64,000 nucleotides of DNA from Gracilibacillus halotolerans (GTDB taxonomy: Bacteria; Bacillota; Bacilli; Bacillales; Amphibacillaceae): contig NZ_JACHON010000001.1 of the NCBI RefSeq assembly GCF_014206945.1, forward strand, positions 57,432-121,431, read 5' to 3'. This document shows, one piece after another, positions 1 to 8,891 of the stretch. The number at the start of each line of letters is the position of its first letter. The stretch's first letter is position 1. Made by a program: the position numbers and the translations under genes. Below the pieces are notes generated by a model. It had not been told where the DNA came from. It worked only from the letters and a program-made list of their open reading frames with translations, and did not search any database.

Positions 1-72
1 CCACAAAAGTATAGAGTCGTATAAAATTGTCTATACTGCTAGAAACAGTGTTTTGCGTTATGGAGGATTAAG

Positions 73-399
73 ATGGAAAAGTGGTGGCAAGGGATTATGC
101 GTTTGTTTGATTATATATTAATATCTAACCGATCAGAAGTTTTCATATTTTGTTGTATTCTTCTTTTAATTTTCCTCTTTTTTTTCCTACTCCAACCATT
201 GGTCCGATTATTAATTACATTAGAGTGGAGTAGGTTCATCAGCTACATCATTACAGTCTTACTATTATTTCTCATTTGGCCTAAAGTTTCATTTGATGTT
301 AATATCGATGTTTTATTGTTAGCATTGTTTTTATTTGCGATAGGTTACAGCCTTTTTAGGATGGTAAAAGTAGCAGTAAATAAATACCGTTCTTCTTGA
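73..399 (+). CDS. Small hypothetical membrane protein
   Basis: This 108-residue protein is not recognised. It has a short charged N-terminus (MEKWWQG) followed by three very hydrophobic stretches at about residues 23-45, 53-70 and 78-95, and it ends in a basic tail (KYRSS). It is therefore probably an integral membrane protein with its C-terminus in the cytoplasm. The ATG has a good ribosome site (GGAGG, seven bases upstream). It runs towards ykyB and the two stop codons nearly meet. No catalytic motif is visible and no function is proposed. Confidence 0.6.
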   Translation: MEKWWQGIMRLFDYILISNRSEVFIFCCILLLIFLFFFLLQPLVRLLITLEWSRFISYIITVLLLFLIWPKVSFDVNIDVLLLALFLFAIGYSLFRMVKVAVNKYRSS

Positions 400-401
400 T
401 G

Positions 402-869
402 TTACCTTTTTCGTTTATGATAGAATAAAAAACTATTTGGCAATGATGATAGAGAACTATTCGTATTTTGTCGATGTTGGTTAGGATTGTTTGAAAATCT
501 TGCATTTTCCCATCCTAGGTAATTTGATAAAATACTTTTTGCTTTTGAGAGAGAAAGTTTCGGCTTTGGGTTATGATGGGAGCCATCTGGATAACCTAAA
601 TGCTTTAAATTGCTCTTATCTTCACTTTTAGCTGGTATATGGAAGAGATATTCACCTATTTCTACAAGAACTACAGAATGTTGCTTACTTTTCCGTGGAT
701 TATTCGAGAACTGTAATCCGATTTTTTTTGCTTTGTTTTCTTTTAGCAATTTTTTTAATGCTTCTTGTTTTAATAAATAGAGTGATGAGGGATCGAGTGC
801 TGTTTTAGCATGTCGATTAATAATGAACAATGCTTGTCCTAGCTGATTTATTTGATCGTCGTTACTCAT
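402..869 (-). CDS. ykyB: YkyB family protein
   Basis: This conserved Bacillaceae protein of unknown function has 155 residues. It was recognised from its N-terminal region (residues 1-60), its IGEYLFHIP segment and its place next to ykuE, ykuL and ykuT as in B. subtilis. The start was set at the ATG preceded by AAAGGAG; an open frame extends 21 codons further upstream but has no ribosome site. The C-terminal 40 residues are rich in Asn, Ser and basic residues and are probably disordered. No enzymatic motif is visible. Confidence 0.75.
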   Translation of the reverse strand: MSNDDQINQLGQALFIINRHAKTALDPSSLYLLKQEALKKLLKENKAKKIGLQFSNNPRKSKQHSVVLVEIGEYLFHIPAKSEDKSNLKHLGYPDGSHHNPKPKLSLSKAKSILSNYLGWENARFSNNPNQHRQNTNSSLSSLPNSFLFYHKRKR

Positions 870-1021
870 GTTGAATGATCGCTCCTTTAATTTAAAGAAA
901 AGATAGAGGATAGGACAAAAATGATGTCCCATTCTCTATACTATTTTATACTTATAGGGAATTATAAAATTTCATCCAAGGATAAATCGACATCATGTCA
1001 AAGATATAAATCCTATGACAT

Positions 1022-1591
1022 TTAATTTAGCTTTTTAACATCCTCGACAATATCTTGCATTTCCTCAGCTTTTGTACCATTATACCCTTTTATTGCATAG
1101 CCATCTTTATTAACTAAATAGAAACTGGTAGTGTGAATCACTTGATCGGTCCCATCTGGCTTTTCAACAAGTGTTTTAAACGACTTAGCTGCAAAATCTT
1201 TGATCTCTTGGTCTGTATACCCAGTTAGTGCATGCCAGTTGTCAAAAGATCCACCACGTTCTGTGATATATTCGGTTAACAATTCTGGTGTATCTATAGT
1301 AGGATCAACAGAAAAGGAGACAAGCTCTACTTCCACATCTGCATCAGCCAAAGCTTGTTGTAGCCTTACTTTATTTGCTGTCATCGGTGGACAGACAGTT
1401 GTACAGTTGGTGAAAATCATACTAGCAATCCAGACCTCTCCGTCTAGTTCGGATTTTTCAAACGTATTTCCATCTTGGTCTGTATAGGCAAAGTCCTGCA
1501 CCTCTATCGAAAAATGTTCTTCTATGCCGCTATTTGAGCAAGCGACAAGGAAAAGTGCGAGTCCAGTAAATAGTAAAACTAACTTTCTCAT
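1022..1591 (-). CDS. ypmQ: Sco1/SenC-type copper metallochaperone lipoprotein
   Basis: This is a membrane-anchored thioredoxin-fold protein of the Sco family, which delivers copper to the CuA site of cytochrome c oxidase. It has 189 residues with a lipoprotein signal and lipobox LVAC (Cys18). The copper-binding pair C63-x3-C67 (motif CTTVCP) and the distal His153 are all present, so it should be functional. The start has the ribosome site GGAGG. The gene lies between ykyB and ykuE rather than beside the cta genes 25 kb away, whose CtaC product is the expected client. A general thiol-redox role is the alternative. Confidence 0.9.
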   Translation of the reverse strand: MRKLVLLFTGLALFLVACSNSGIEEHFSIEVQDFAYTDQDGNTFEKSELDGEVWIASMIFTNCTTVCPPMTANKVRLQQALADADVEVELVSFSVDPTIDTPELLTEYITERGGSFDNWHALTGYTDQEIKDFAAKSFKTLVEKPDGTDQVIHTTSFYLVNKDGYAIKGYNGTKAEEMQDIVEDVKKLN

Positions 1592-1604
1592 TCGTATACC
1601 TCCA

Positions 1605-2462
1605 TTATGTATTATGCTTCAATTTATATAATGATATTTCTGGTTTACATAGAAAACGGTAGGGGAGTCGAGTTGTTCCAATTCCTCTACTAACGAATAA
1701 TTGTAGTGGATACTCTCCGAGCTGATATGCACCTTCAACATATTTTTCAGCTAAATAGGGTGTATAAATATAACCGTAAAAAGGAATTTGGATTTGTCCT
1801 CCGTGACTATGACCAGATAACTGCACATCTATCGGGTACTGCTTTGTAAAATCAGCTATATCAGGCTCATGAACCATTAATAACGTGAAAAGCCCATCTG
1901 ATTCAGATAGTAAGGTTGTGGAAAGATCCGGTTTACCTAACATAGCATCATCCAATCCAGCTAGCTGAATATAATCATTATCTAAGGGAATAAGTACAGA
2001 TTCGTTTTTTAATAATGAAAACCCTGATTTATCAAATATATCTTTAACTATATCGGTGCCATAACCTCCATGATCATGATTTCCATATACCCAATATTTT
2101 CCCGTTGTTGCAGTAATTCGTGATAGTGCTGCAACTAAATGGTCTAAATTAACCGAGTGATTACTAGGGTCATCTAACAAATCTCCAGTGAATAAGACTA
2201 AATCTGCATTAAGGGAGTTAATCTTTTGAACTAATTTCTCAAATTGTTCCAACGTATAGTGAAAGCCAATATGGGTATCTGTAAATTGTAATATTTTAAA
2301 ATCATCAAACGATTTAGGTATGCGAGTGGATTTAATATCAAATGAGTGTACGTCAAGTAAGGAAGGTTCAATCTCTCTAGCATAATAATAAACACTTCCT
2401 GATAAACCAAAAAAGGATAAAATACTAATGATAGACTTTTTTATAAATGATCTACGATTCAC
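1605..2462 (-). CDS. ykuE: YkuE-type metallophosphoesterase with twin-arginine signal
   Basis: This is a calcineurin-like metallophosphoesterase of 285 residues. The metal-ligand motifs are visible in order: DTHIGFH, GDLLDD, GNHDHGGYG and GHSHGGQ. The N-terminus carries NRRSFIKK followed by a hydrophobic segment, a Tat signal; B. subtilis YkuE is a known Tat substrate. The protein is therefore exported folded, probably to the cell wall or membrane face. The start is a GTG with AAAGGA eight bases upstream. An in-frame GTG 11 codons earlier lacks a site and would bury the Tat motif. The physiological substrate is not known. Confidence 0.88.
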   Translation of the reverse strand: MNRRSFIKKSIISILSFFGLSGSVYYYAREIEPSLLDVHSFDIKSTRIPKSFDDFKILQFTDTHIGFHYTLEQFEKLVQKINSLNADLVLFTGDLLDDPSNHSVNLDHLVAALSRITATTGKYWVYGNHDHGGYGTDIVKDIFDKSGFSLLKNESVLIPLDNDYIQLAGLDDAMLGKPDLSTTLLSESDGLFTLLMVHEPDIADFTKQYPIDVQLSGHSHGGQIQIPFYGYIYTPYLAEKYVEGAYQLGEYPLQLFVSRGIGTTRLPYRFLCKPEISLYKLKHNT

Positions 2463-2564
2463 AAATAGAATCCTTTCCCTAATTATTATAACCACTTCAT
2501 TATAACATGATTTAAGGTGACATGCTTTTAAATGAGACTAATGTCCACATAATGTTAAATTTTA

Positions 2565-2573
2565 TGTTAAAAT
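2565..2573 (+). promoter_or_regulatory. Extended -10 promoter for ykuL/darB
   Basis: TGT followed by TAAAAT forms an extended -10 element about 48 bases before the darB start codon. No good -35 hexamer is present at 17 bases. It lies in the only intergenic space that could drive darB. Confidence 0.4.
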
Positions 2574-2620
2574 AGAAAGGAATGTACTCGGCTCCTTCAC
2601 CAAGCGAGAGGAGTATTCAC

Positions 2621-3055
2621 ATGTCTAGTCTAAAAAAACAAGCGCTTTCTGAGTGGACTGTAAAAGATTTTATGATTCCTGCTGAAAAGGTTGCACATGT
2701 ACAACTTGGAAATCCAGTTGAACATGCACTTTTGGTTTTAGTGGAATCAGGATATTCGTCCGTACCTGTATTAGATAGAGATTTTAAATATTTAGGTACA
2801 ATTGGAAAGACCCCAATATTGAAAAGTGTTATTGGTATCGAAAGGTTTGAAATGGAGAAATTATCTGATATAGCTGTTGAAGAGGTTATGAACACCACAC
2901 TACCCACGTTATCTCCTGATACAGATTTTGTAACAGGTTTAAAAGAAGTGATTGATCATGCTTTTTTGTGTGTTGTAGATGGGGAAGGGCATTTTCTTGG
3001 AATTTTAACGAGAAGAGCTATATTAAAACAAGTATTAAAATCGTTATACATATAG
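2621..3055 (+). CDS. darB: CBS-pair protein DarB (YkuL), c-di-AMP receptor
   Basis: This cytoplasmic protein of 144 residues consists of two CBS motifs, at about residues 10-70 and 80-144. B. subtilis DarB/YkuL (CbpB in Listeria) binds cyclic di-AMP and, when free of it, stimulates the (p)ppGpp synthetase Rel and pyruvate carboxylase. The identification rests on length, architecture and position next to ykuE and ykuT. The start is the ATG with GGAG seven bases upstream; a longer frame upstream lacks a site. It is transcribed alone. A second c-di-AMP target, ktrC, lies 5 kb downstream. Confidence 0.82.
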   Translation: MSSLKKQALSEWTVKDFMIPAEKVAHVQLGNPVEHALLVLVESGYSSVPVLDRDFKYLGTIGKTPILKSVIGIERFEMEKLSDIAVEEVMNTTLPTLSPDTDFVTGLKEVIDHAFLCVVDGEGHFLGILTRRAILKQVLKSLYI

Positions 3056-3247
3056 AAGAAATGGTGAAGGGTTAGAAAAGAAATTTAGCATTGTCATAAT
3101 AAGCTTTTTCGTAGAGCTAGGGTTGTCGTTTTTCCGATTCTAAAGTGAGAAACGCAACTGTTTTTACTAGAAGGAAAGTTCTCTGAAAAACAATTTTAAA
3201 GCGTAAGATACAGATTGTTATATACCTTACATCCCATAATGATGAAC

Positions 3248-3299
3248 AAGACCCGGACTATCTTATTCAAATATAAAAAGAATAGGATGTTCGGGCCTT
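3248..3299. terminator. Imperfect hairpin between darB and the MscS gene
   Basis: The arms at 3248-3268 and 3280-3299 pair imperfectly around a loop of 11 bases and are followed by a T-rich stretch. It probably terminates the converging mscS and darB transcripts. Confidence 0.55.
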
Positions 3300-3324
3300 T
3301 GTATTATTTTAAAAAACAGTATGT

Positions 3325-4158
3325 TTATTTTTGGATATAGACATTTTGCAAATGAGGTATTTTAATATCATGTTCATCAAATGCTTCTAAAATAGCCTTT
3401 CGTATATCACGTTCCGCACCCCATTGTTCGTTATTAACCGTCTTACCTATGATGCGAAGAACAATTTGAGTTGTTCCGAATTCCTGTACACCAATCACAT
3501 TTGGTCCATCTATAAAACGCTCATCTTTTTGGAATTGATTACATACATTATTTAAGATGCCTAGTGCCTGATCTATATTTTCGTCATAACTAACTCCGAT
3601 ATCAACTAAAGCACGCATATTTCCTCGAGAATGATTACTTACACTATTTATTTCACGATTCGGAATGAAGTGTAGAGTGCCATCGAAACCTCTAATTTGT
3701 GTTGTTCGCAATCCAATCTCCTCTACAATTCCATCATAACTAGCAACCGTAATGTAGTCTCCAACATCTATTTGACGTTCTAATAAAATAAAGAAACCTG
3801 TTACAATATCGCTAACTAAACCTTGGGCACCAAAACCAATAGCTAAACCTACTACCCCTGCACCAGCAAGAAGGGGTCCTATAGGTTGTTCGATGATGCC
3901 GAAGAACATTACAACAAACAGAAAAATTATTACATAGGAGAATATATTTAAAAGTAGCTTCTCTAATGTTTGAATTCTTGCTGCTGAGAGCTTTTGGTTA
4001 TTTTGAGCTCGATTTAGTGTTTTACTAATTATTTTTTTACCAAGGGGATAGACAATGAGTAATCCTATAATTAAAACGATGATTTTTAAGCCATACTCCA
4101 ACACAATCCCTAATAATTGGCCCCAATCAATCTGAAATCCATCTTCTAAACGAAACAA
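3325..4158 (-). CDS. ykuT: MscS family mechanosensitive channel (YkuT type)
   Basis: This is a small-conductance mechanosensitive channel of 277 residues that releases solutes on osmotic downshock. It has three membrane segments (about residues 17-40, 70-90 and 92-115). The Gly/Ala-rich pore helix reads AGAGVVGLAIGFGAQGLV. A beta domain (DYITV, GIVEEIGLRTTQIR) and a C-terminal cytoplasmic alpha/beta vestibule follow. Length and position match B. subtilis YkuT. It is transcribed alone, convergent with darB. A housekeeping osmotic safety valve is the natural reading. Confidence 0.9.
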   Translation of the reverse strand: MFRLEDGFQIDWGQLLGIVLEYGLKIIVLIIGLLIVYPLGKKIISKTLNRAQNNQKLSAARIQTLEKLLLNIFSYVIIFLFVVMFFGIIEQPIGPLLAGAGVVGLAIGFGAQGLVSDIVTGFFILLERQIDVGDYITVASYDGIVEEIGLRTTQIRGFDGTLHFIPNREINSVSNHSRGNMRALVDIGVSYDENIDQALGILNNVCNQFQKDERFIDGPNVIGVQEFGTTQIVLRIIGKTVNNEQWGAERDIRKAILEAFDEHDIKIPHLQNVYIQK

Positions 4159-4401
4159 TACATTCCCTCCTTCAATAAATATATCTACATATTATAGAAG
4201 GAAGGAACTCATATCAAACAATATTCATCAAATTAATGCTAAATGTGACATTTTTAAAAGTTGATTGGCTGTAAATTAAGGCGAAAAACTCTTATACGTA
4301 CATTATAGAAAAAATTTTCAAAAAATAAGTGTAAAAGCTGGAATTTTATTTTATAAGGGGCTATATTAGTACATACGAAAAAAAACAGGAGGTGCCACAC
4401 A

Positions 4402-6150
4402 GTGGATGTTTTTCGTAAATTAAAACAATTTTATTGGCCTTTTAAAAAGTATTTTATCTATTCTGTTCTATCTGTTTTATTCGTAACAGTCATTACCGTT
4501 GTATATCCGATCATCTTACAGGTAACAATTGATGAAGTTGTTTACGAAGGAAGATACAACCTTATCCCGATTATCTCTTCTGTCTTTATCGGTCTAATGG
4601 TATTAAAAGGTATTACTAACTTCACCCAGCAATATTTAGGGGACCTTTTTGGGGTAAAGTCTGTTTACAAATTAAGGGATTCGTTGTACAAAAAATTGCA
4701 AAGGCTTTCATTTACGTACTATGATAATGCGAGAACAGGCGATTTGATGTCTCGACTAACGATGGATGTTGAGGGATTTAAGTTTTTCCTAGCTGCCGGA
4801 TTAAAAGAACTTATCCGAGTAGTTCTATTGATTGTTATTAGTTTAGGCGTTATGTTTTATTATTCCATTCCGCTTGCTCTAGTAACGATGGCTGCAATGC
4901 CTTTCTTAGCAGTTGTTGTATTTCGTTTTGAGAGAAAAGTACACCCTGCATTCCGCTCCGTAAGAAAGTCGTTAGGACGACTTAATACGAGAATACAGGA
5001 AAATGTTAGTGGGATGAACACAATCAAATCTTTGTCTAAGGAAGATTTTGAAATTGAGCGTTTCACGTCCAATAATACGGATTACCGAGAAATAAATATC
5101 CATACTTCCAATATATGGGCTCGTTTTTTCCCGTTAATGGAGTTCATTGGTAACATTAGTATGGTATCCTTACTAATCTATGGAGGTTACCTTGTTATAA
5201 GTAACCAATTAATGCTAGGTGAGTTAGTCGCTTTCTTTAGTTTAGTAACGTATATTATCGGACCGCTCATGCAGTTAGGGTTTATTGTGAATATGTTTTC
5301 CCAAGCAAAAGCTTCAGGAGAACGTTTATTAGAAATTTTAGAAGCAAAAGAGGATATTGAAGAACTAAATGATCCTATCGTACAGCAGAGATTAAAAGGA
5401 CATGTAACATTTAAGGATGTTACGCTTAAATACACAGAAGATGATGACGTTGCTCTTCATAATATTTCCTTTGACGCACCACCCGGGAAAGTGATTGGTC
5501 TAATTGGGCCAACGGGATCAGGAAAAACAAGTATTACACAACTTATGACAAGATTTTATGAACCAGATGAGGGAGAAGTACTTATTGACAATATTCCTTC
5601 TAGTGAGTATTCACTAAAGTGGTTAAGGAAGAATATCGGCTTCGTCTTGCAAGAGTCCTTTTTATTTTCCACCACAATTAAAGAAAATATCTCGTATGGT
5701 AACCCAGATGCAACGATGGAGGAAATCATTGAGGCAGCAAAAAGAGCTCAAGCGCATGATTTTATTATGGAGATGCCAAAGGGATATGACACATTATTAG
5801 GTGAGCGTGGTATGGGATTATCTGGTGGTCAGAAACAGCGAATTGCGATTGCAAGAGCTTTATTAATTAATCCAAGTATACTTGTTTTGGATGATGCGAC
5901 TTCAGCGGTTGATATGGAAACGGAATTTAGAATTCAAAAAGCGTTAAAAGAAGTAATGGATGGAAGAACAACCTTTATTATTGCGCATCGAATTTCATCG
6001 TTAAAGCATGCAGATGAAATTGTCGTTCTTGACAAAGGAAGAGTTGTTGAACGTGGGACACATGATGAATTGGTCCGCCTAAACGGAGCATACCGAAGAA
6101 TTTATGATATCCAATATCAAGATAGAGATGCAGTTATGCAATCATCTTAA
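4402..6150 (+). CDS. yknU: ABC exporter half-transporter with degenerate Walker B (YknU type)
   Basis: This 582-residue type IV ABC exporter half has a six-helix membrane domain (about 15-310) and an ATPase domain. Walker A is GPTGSGKT (369-376), the signature is canonical LSGGQ (473-477) and the H-loop His is at 529. Walker B is ILVLDD, so the catalytic Glu is replaced by Asp498. That replacement is typical of one subunit of heterodimeric exporters such as TM287/288, LmrCD and BmrCD. The partner gene follows 26 bases downstream. Length and locus fit B. subtilis YknU rather than BmrC. The substrate cannot be read from sequence; lipids or drugs are possible. Confidence 0.85.
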   Translation: MDVFRKLKQFYWPFKKYFIYSVLSVLFVTVITVVYPIILQVTIDEVVYEGRYNLIPIISSVFIGLMVLKGITNFTQQYLGDLFGVKSVYKLRDSLYKKLQRLSFTYYDNARTGDLMSRLTMDVEGFKFFLAAGLKELIRVVLLIVISLGVMFYYSIPLALVTMAAMPFLAVVVFRFERKVHPAFRSVRKSLGRLNTRIQENVSGMNTIKSLSKEDFEIERFTSNNTDYREINIHTSNIWARFFPLMEFIGNISMVSLLIYGGYLVISNQLMLGELVAFFSLVTYIIGPLMQLGFIVNMFSQAKASGERLLEILEAKEDIEELNDPIVQQRLKGHVTFKDVTLKYTEDDDVALHNISFDAPPGKVIGLIGPTGSGKTSITQLMTRFYEPDEGEVLIDNIPSSEYSLKWLRKNIGFVLQESFLFSTTIKENISYGNPDATMEEIIEAAKRAQAHDFIMEMPKGYDTLLGERGMGLSGGQKQRIAIARALLINPSILVLDDATSAVDMETEFRIQKALKEVMDGRTTFIIAHRISSLKHADEIVVLDKGRVVERGTHDELVRLNGAYRRIYDIQYQDRDAVMQSS

Positions 6151-6176
6151 GGAAGATATGAGAAGGGGGAAGTAAT

Positions 6177-8015
6177 ATGGCAAGTACCAGTATAGAAGGG
6201 AAAAAGGGAAAGCAAAATCCACATTTGAATCGATTTTACTATCCACTAGATCAAGCTATTGAAAAGCCATTTAATTGGAAACAAATGCTTCGCCTCTTGA
6301 AGTATTTGAAACCATACTTAAAAAATCTATTTCCTGCGGCTATGATAGCCATGTTAATCGCAACAATCGTTCGACTCGTCGTACCGATTTTAATAGGTAA
6401 AGTAGTCATTGATATAGCGATTGCTAATAATGATGCAGGCTTACTTACATACCTTATCATCGGTATTTCGATATTATACCTAATCAACTATGTAGCGAAC
6501 GTTTACCGTATCAAGTGGATTAATATTCTCGGACAACGAATTATTTATGACTTAAGGAAATCATTATTCTCACATGTCCAGCGTCTATCTCATAACTTTT
6601 TTGATAAGAGGTCCGCTGGTTCGATACTCGTAAGAATTTTAAATGATGTAAACGCACTTCAAGAACTATTTACTAATGGTATTATCAACTTATTAACAGA
6701 TATTGTCATGTTGGTCGGAATTATCGTTTTATTATTTGTACTTAGTCCACCATTAGCGTTGGCTGTATTAGTTATTTTGCCAATCATGTTCTTTATATCA
6801 ACAAAGCTTCGAAGAAAGATAAGAAGAGCTTGGCAAGACGTCCGTGTACAAAAATCTAGATTAAACTCACATTTAAATGAGAGTATTCAAGGTATCCGGA
6901 TTACTCAGTCATTTGCACAAGAGAATGAAAACACAGAGTACTTTAGTGGTGTTAACACGGATAATTATGAAATGGAACGTCAAGCAATGAAAAAGAGTGC
7001 TTACTTTGGACCTTTCGTCGAGATGAGCAACGCTATTGGGACTGTTATTTTGATTGCTTTTGGTGCTCACTTAATATTGGAAGGAACTATTGTAGTAGGG
7101 ACTTTTGTAGCTTTTGCTTTCTACTTAGGAATGTTCTGGGAACCGATTTCGAGACTTGGCCAGATTTATAATCAGTTGTTAGTTGCTATGGCTTCATCCG
7201 AAAGAATTTTCGAATTTTTAGATGAACAACCAAACGTCGAAGAAAAAGCGGATGCGAAAGATTTCAAAAATATGAGAGGTCATATCGTTTTTGATCGTGT
7301 TCAATTTTCGTACGACGAGGATCGAATAGCCTTGCATGAAATCTCTTTAGAAATGAAACAAGGTCAGACAGTCGCACTTGTAGGGCATACAGGCTCAGGG
7401 AAATCCACGATAGCGAATTTAATTAGTCGATTTTACGATCCTACAAAAGGTTCTGTTAAGATTGATGGTTATGACTTAAGAGATATGAAACTTGATAGTT
7501 TACGAACGAATATTTCTGTTGTGTTGCAAGATACATTTATATTCTCTGGAACTATAATGGAAAATATACGATTTGGACGTCCTGATGCTTCGGATGAGGA
7601 AGTAATTGAAGCTGCAAAAGTAGTAGGAGCGCATGATTTTATTCAGCGATTATCGAAAGGATACAAAACAGAAGTAGAGGAACGAGGTAGTATTCTTTCT
7701 GCGGGAGAGCGGCAACTCCTTTCATTTGCCCGTGCGTTACTAGCAGATCCAAGAATCCTCATACTAGATGAGGCAACTGCAAGTATCGATACAGAAACAG
7801 AAGTAAGAATACAAGAAGCTCTTCGTATCTTGCTTGAAGGAAGAACAGCAATTATCATTGCTCACCGCCTATCAACGATACGAGAATCCGATAAAATAAT
7901 TGTATTGGAACAAGGGAGAATTCTTGAACAAGGCAGTCACGATGAATTAATGGCAGCAAAAGGCGAATATTACCACTTAGTCAAGTCGCAATTTGATATG
8001 CTAGATGCATTATAA
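6177..8015 (+). CDS. yknV: ABC exporter half-transporter, catalytic partner (YknV type)
   Basis: This 612-residue half-transporter has an extra N-terminal amphipathic stretch (1-35), a six-helix membrane domain to about residue 340 and a complete ATPase. Walker A is GHTGSGKS (403-410), Walker B ends in Asp531-Glu532 and the H-loop His is at 565. Its signature is non-canonical, LSAGERQ (507-513). In the heterodimer its own Walker motifs would pair with the canonical LSGGQ of the upstream subunit to form the hydrolytic site. Its altered signature would face the Asp498 site. It is co-transcribed with the upstream gene and ends at a strong terminator. Confidence 0.87.
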   Translation: MASTSIEGKKGKQNPHLNRFYYPLDQAIEKPFNWKQMLRLLKYLKPYLKNLFPAAMIAMLIATIVRLVVPILIGKVVIDIAIANNDAGLLTYLIIGISILYLINYVANVYRIKWINILGQRIIYDLRKSLFSHVQRLSHNFFDKRSAGSILVRILNDVNALQELFTNGIINLLTDIVMLVGIIVLLFVLSPPLALAVLVILPIMFFISTKLRRKIRRAWQDVRVQKSRLNSHLNESIQGIRITQSFAQENENTEYFSGVNTDNYEMERQAMKKSAYFGPFVEMSNAIGTVILIAFGAHLILEGTIVVGTFVAFAFYLGMFWEPISRLGQIYNQLLVAMASSERIFEFLDEQPNVEEKADAKDFKNMRGHIVFDRVQFSYDEDRIALHEISLEMKQGQTVALVGHTGSGKSTIANLISRFYDPTKGSVKIDGYDLRDMKLDSLRTNISVVLQDTFIFSGTIMENIRFGRPDASDEEVIEAAKVVGAHDFIQRLSKGYKTEVEERGSILSAGERQLLSFARALLADPRILILDEATASIDTETEVRIQEALRILLEGRTAIIIAHRLSTIRESDKIIVLEQGRILEQGSHDELMAAKGEYYHLVKSQFDMLDAL

Positions 8016-8021
8016 GATGAG

Positions 8022-8053
8022 AGATACGGATATCTACTATCCGTATCTTTTTC
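8022..8053 (+). terminator. Terminator of the ABC exporter operon
   Basis: A perfect 11-bp stem (8022-8032 with 8038-8048, loop of five) is followed by a run of T. Confidence 0.85.
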
Positions 8054-8163
8054 TGTTAGAACCCAAAAGTATAACTTAAAATTGTTTTCTTTTACTTATT
8101 TGTTTTTGCATCTACACACATATTCGTCTAAACTATACTTAAATCATAAATGGGGGAACAACG

Positions 8164-8835
8164 ATGAAACGAGAATTTGCAGTAATAGGACTAGGAAGGT
8201 TCGGTGGCAGTATTTGCAAGGAGTTAAGTGCTGAAGGGATGGACGTCCTAGCTATCGATAGTGATGAAGATAGAGTAAATGAATTTAAAGACATTGCTGC
8301 TCATGCGGTCATAGCAGATACAACAGATGAAAAAGTTTTAAAGGAATTAGGGATGCGAAATATTGATCACGTCATTGTGGCAATTGGAGAGGACATCCAA
8401 GCAAGCATATTAACAACACTGATGCTAAAAGAATTAGGGGTTAAGAAAATAACAGTAAAAGCACAAAATGATTACCATGAAAAAGTATTGATCAAAATAG
8501 GTGCGGATCATGTGGTGCATCCAGAAAGAGATATGGGGAAACGGATTGCGCATAGTATTATATCTACAAATATACTTGATTACTTGGAACTCTCCGACGC
8601 GCATAGCATCGTAGAAGTAAAAGCTGGTAAAAAGATGCATGGAAAGACATTAATTGACTTAGATATACGTGCGAAATATGGTTGTAACGTTGTGGCTATT
8701 AAAAATGCGTATAATAAAGGGATTAATGTTTCGCCGGAGCCTAATCTAAAAATTGATAAGGGAGATATTTTGATTGTTATTGGTGCGGACAAAGATATCT
8801 CAAAATTCGAGAGAATTTTAGTAGCAGAAGATTAG
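8164..8835 (+). CDS. ktrC: KtrC (TrkA-type) regulatory subunit of potassium uptake
   Basis: This cytoplasmic RCK subunit of 223 residues gates a Ktr potassium channel. The N-terminal Rossmann domain carries the nucleotide motif GLGRFGG at residues 9-15, and a TrkA-C domain follows at about 140-223. In B. subtilis KtrC binds ATP/ADP at the first domain and c-di-AMP at the second, with c-di-AMP closing the channel. The membrane partner KtrD is not in this window. The gene is monocistronic and convergent with rnjA, with a shared terminator. The B. subtilis neighbour adeC is absent here. Confidence 0.92.
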   Translation: MKREFAVIGLGRFGGSICKELSAEGMDVLAIDSDEDRVNEFKDIAAHAVIADTTDEKVLKELGMRNIDHVIVAIGEDIQASILTTLMLKELGVKKITVKAQNDYHEKVLIKIGADHVVHPERDMGKRIAHSIISTNILDYLELSDAHSIVEVKAGKKMHGKTLIDLDIRAKYGCNVVAIKNAYNKGINVSPEPNLKIDKGDILIVIGADKDISKFERILVAED

Positions 8836-8854
8836 TCAATTCGCATATGTAAGC

Positions 8855-8887
8855 AAAAAAAATGACCTATGAAAAGGTCATTTTTTT
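8855..8887. terminator. Bidirectional terminator between ktrC and rnjA
   Basis: A run of A, ATGACC, a short loop, GGTCAT and a run of T make a 12-bp stem that can end transcripts from both strands. Confidence 0.85.
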
Positions 8888-8891
8888 GTGA

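Noticed and set aside
1200..1487. 95-codon plus-strand frame opposite the Sco gene
   Set aside because: It is a shadow of a gene with intact catalytic residues.
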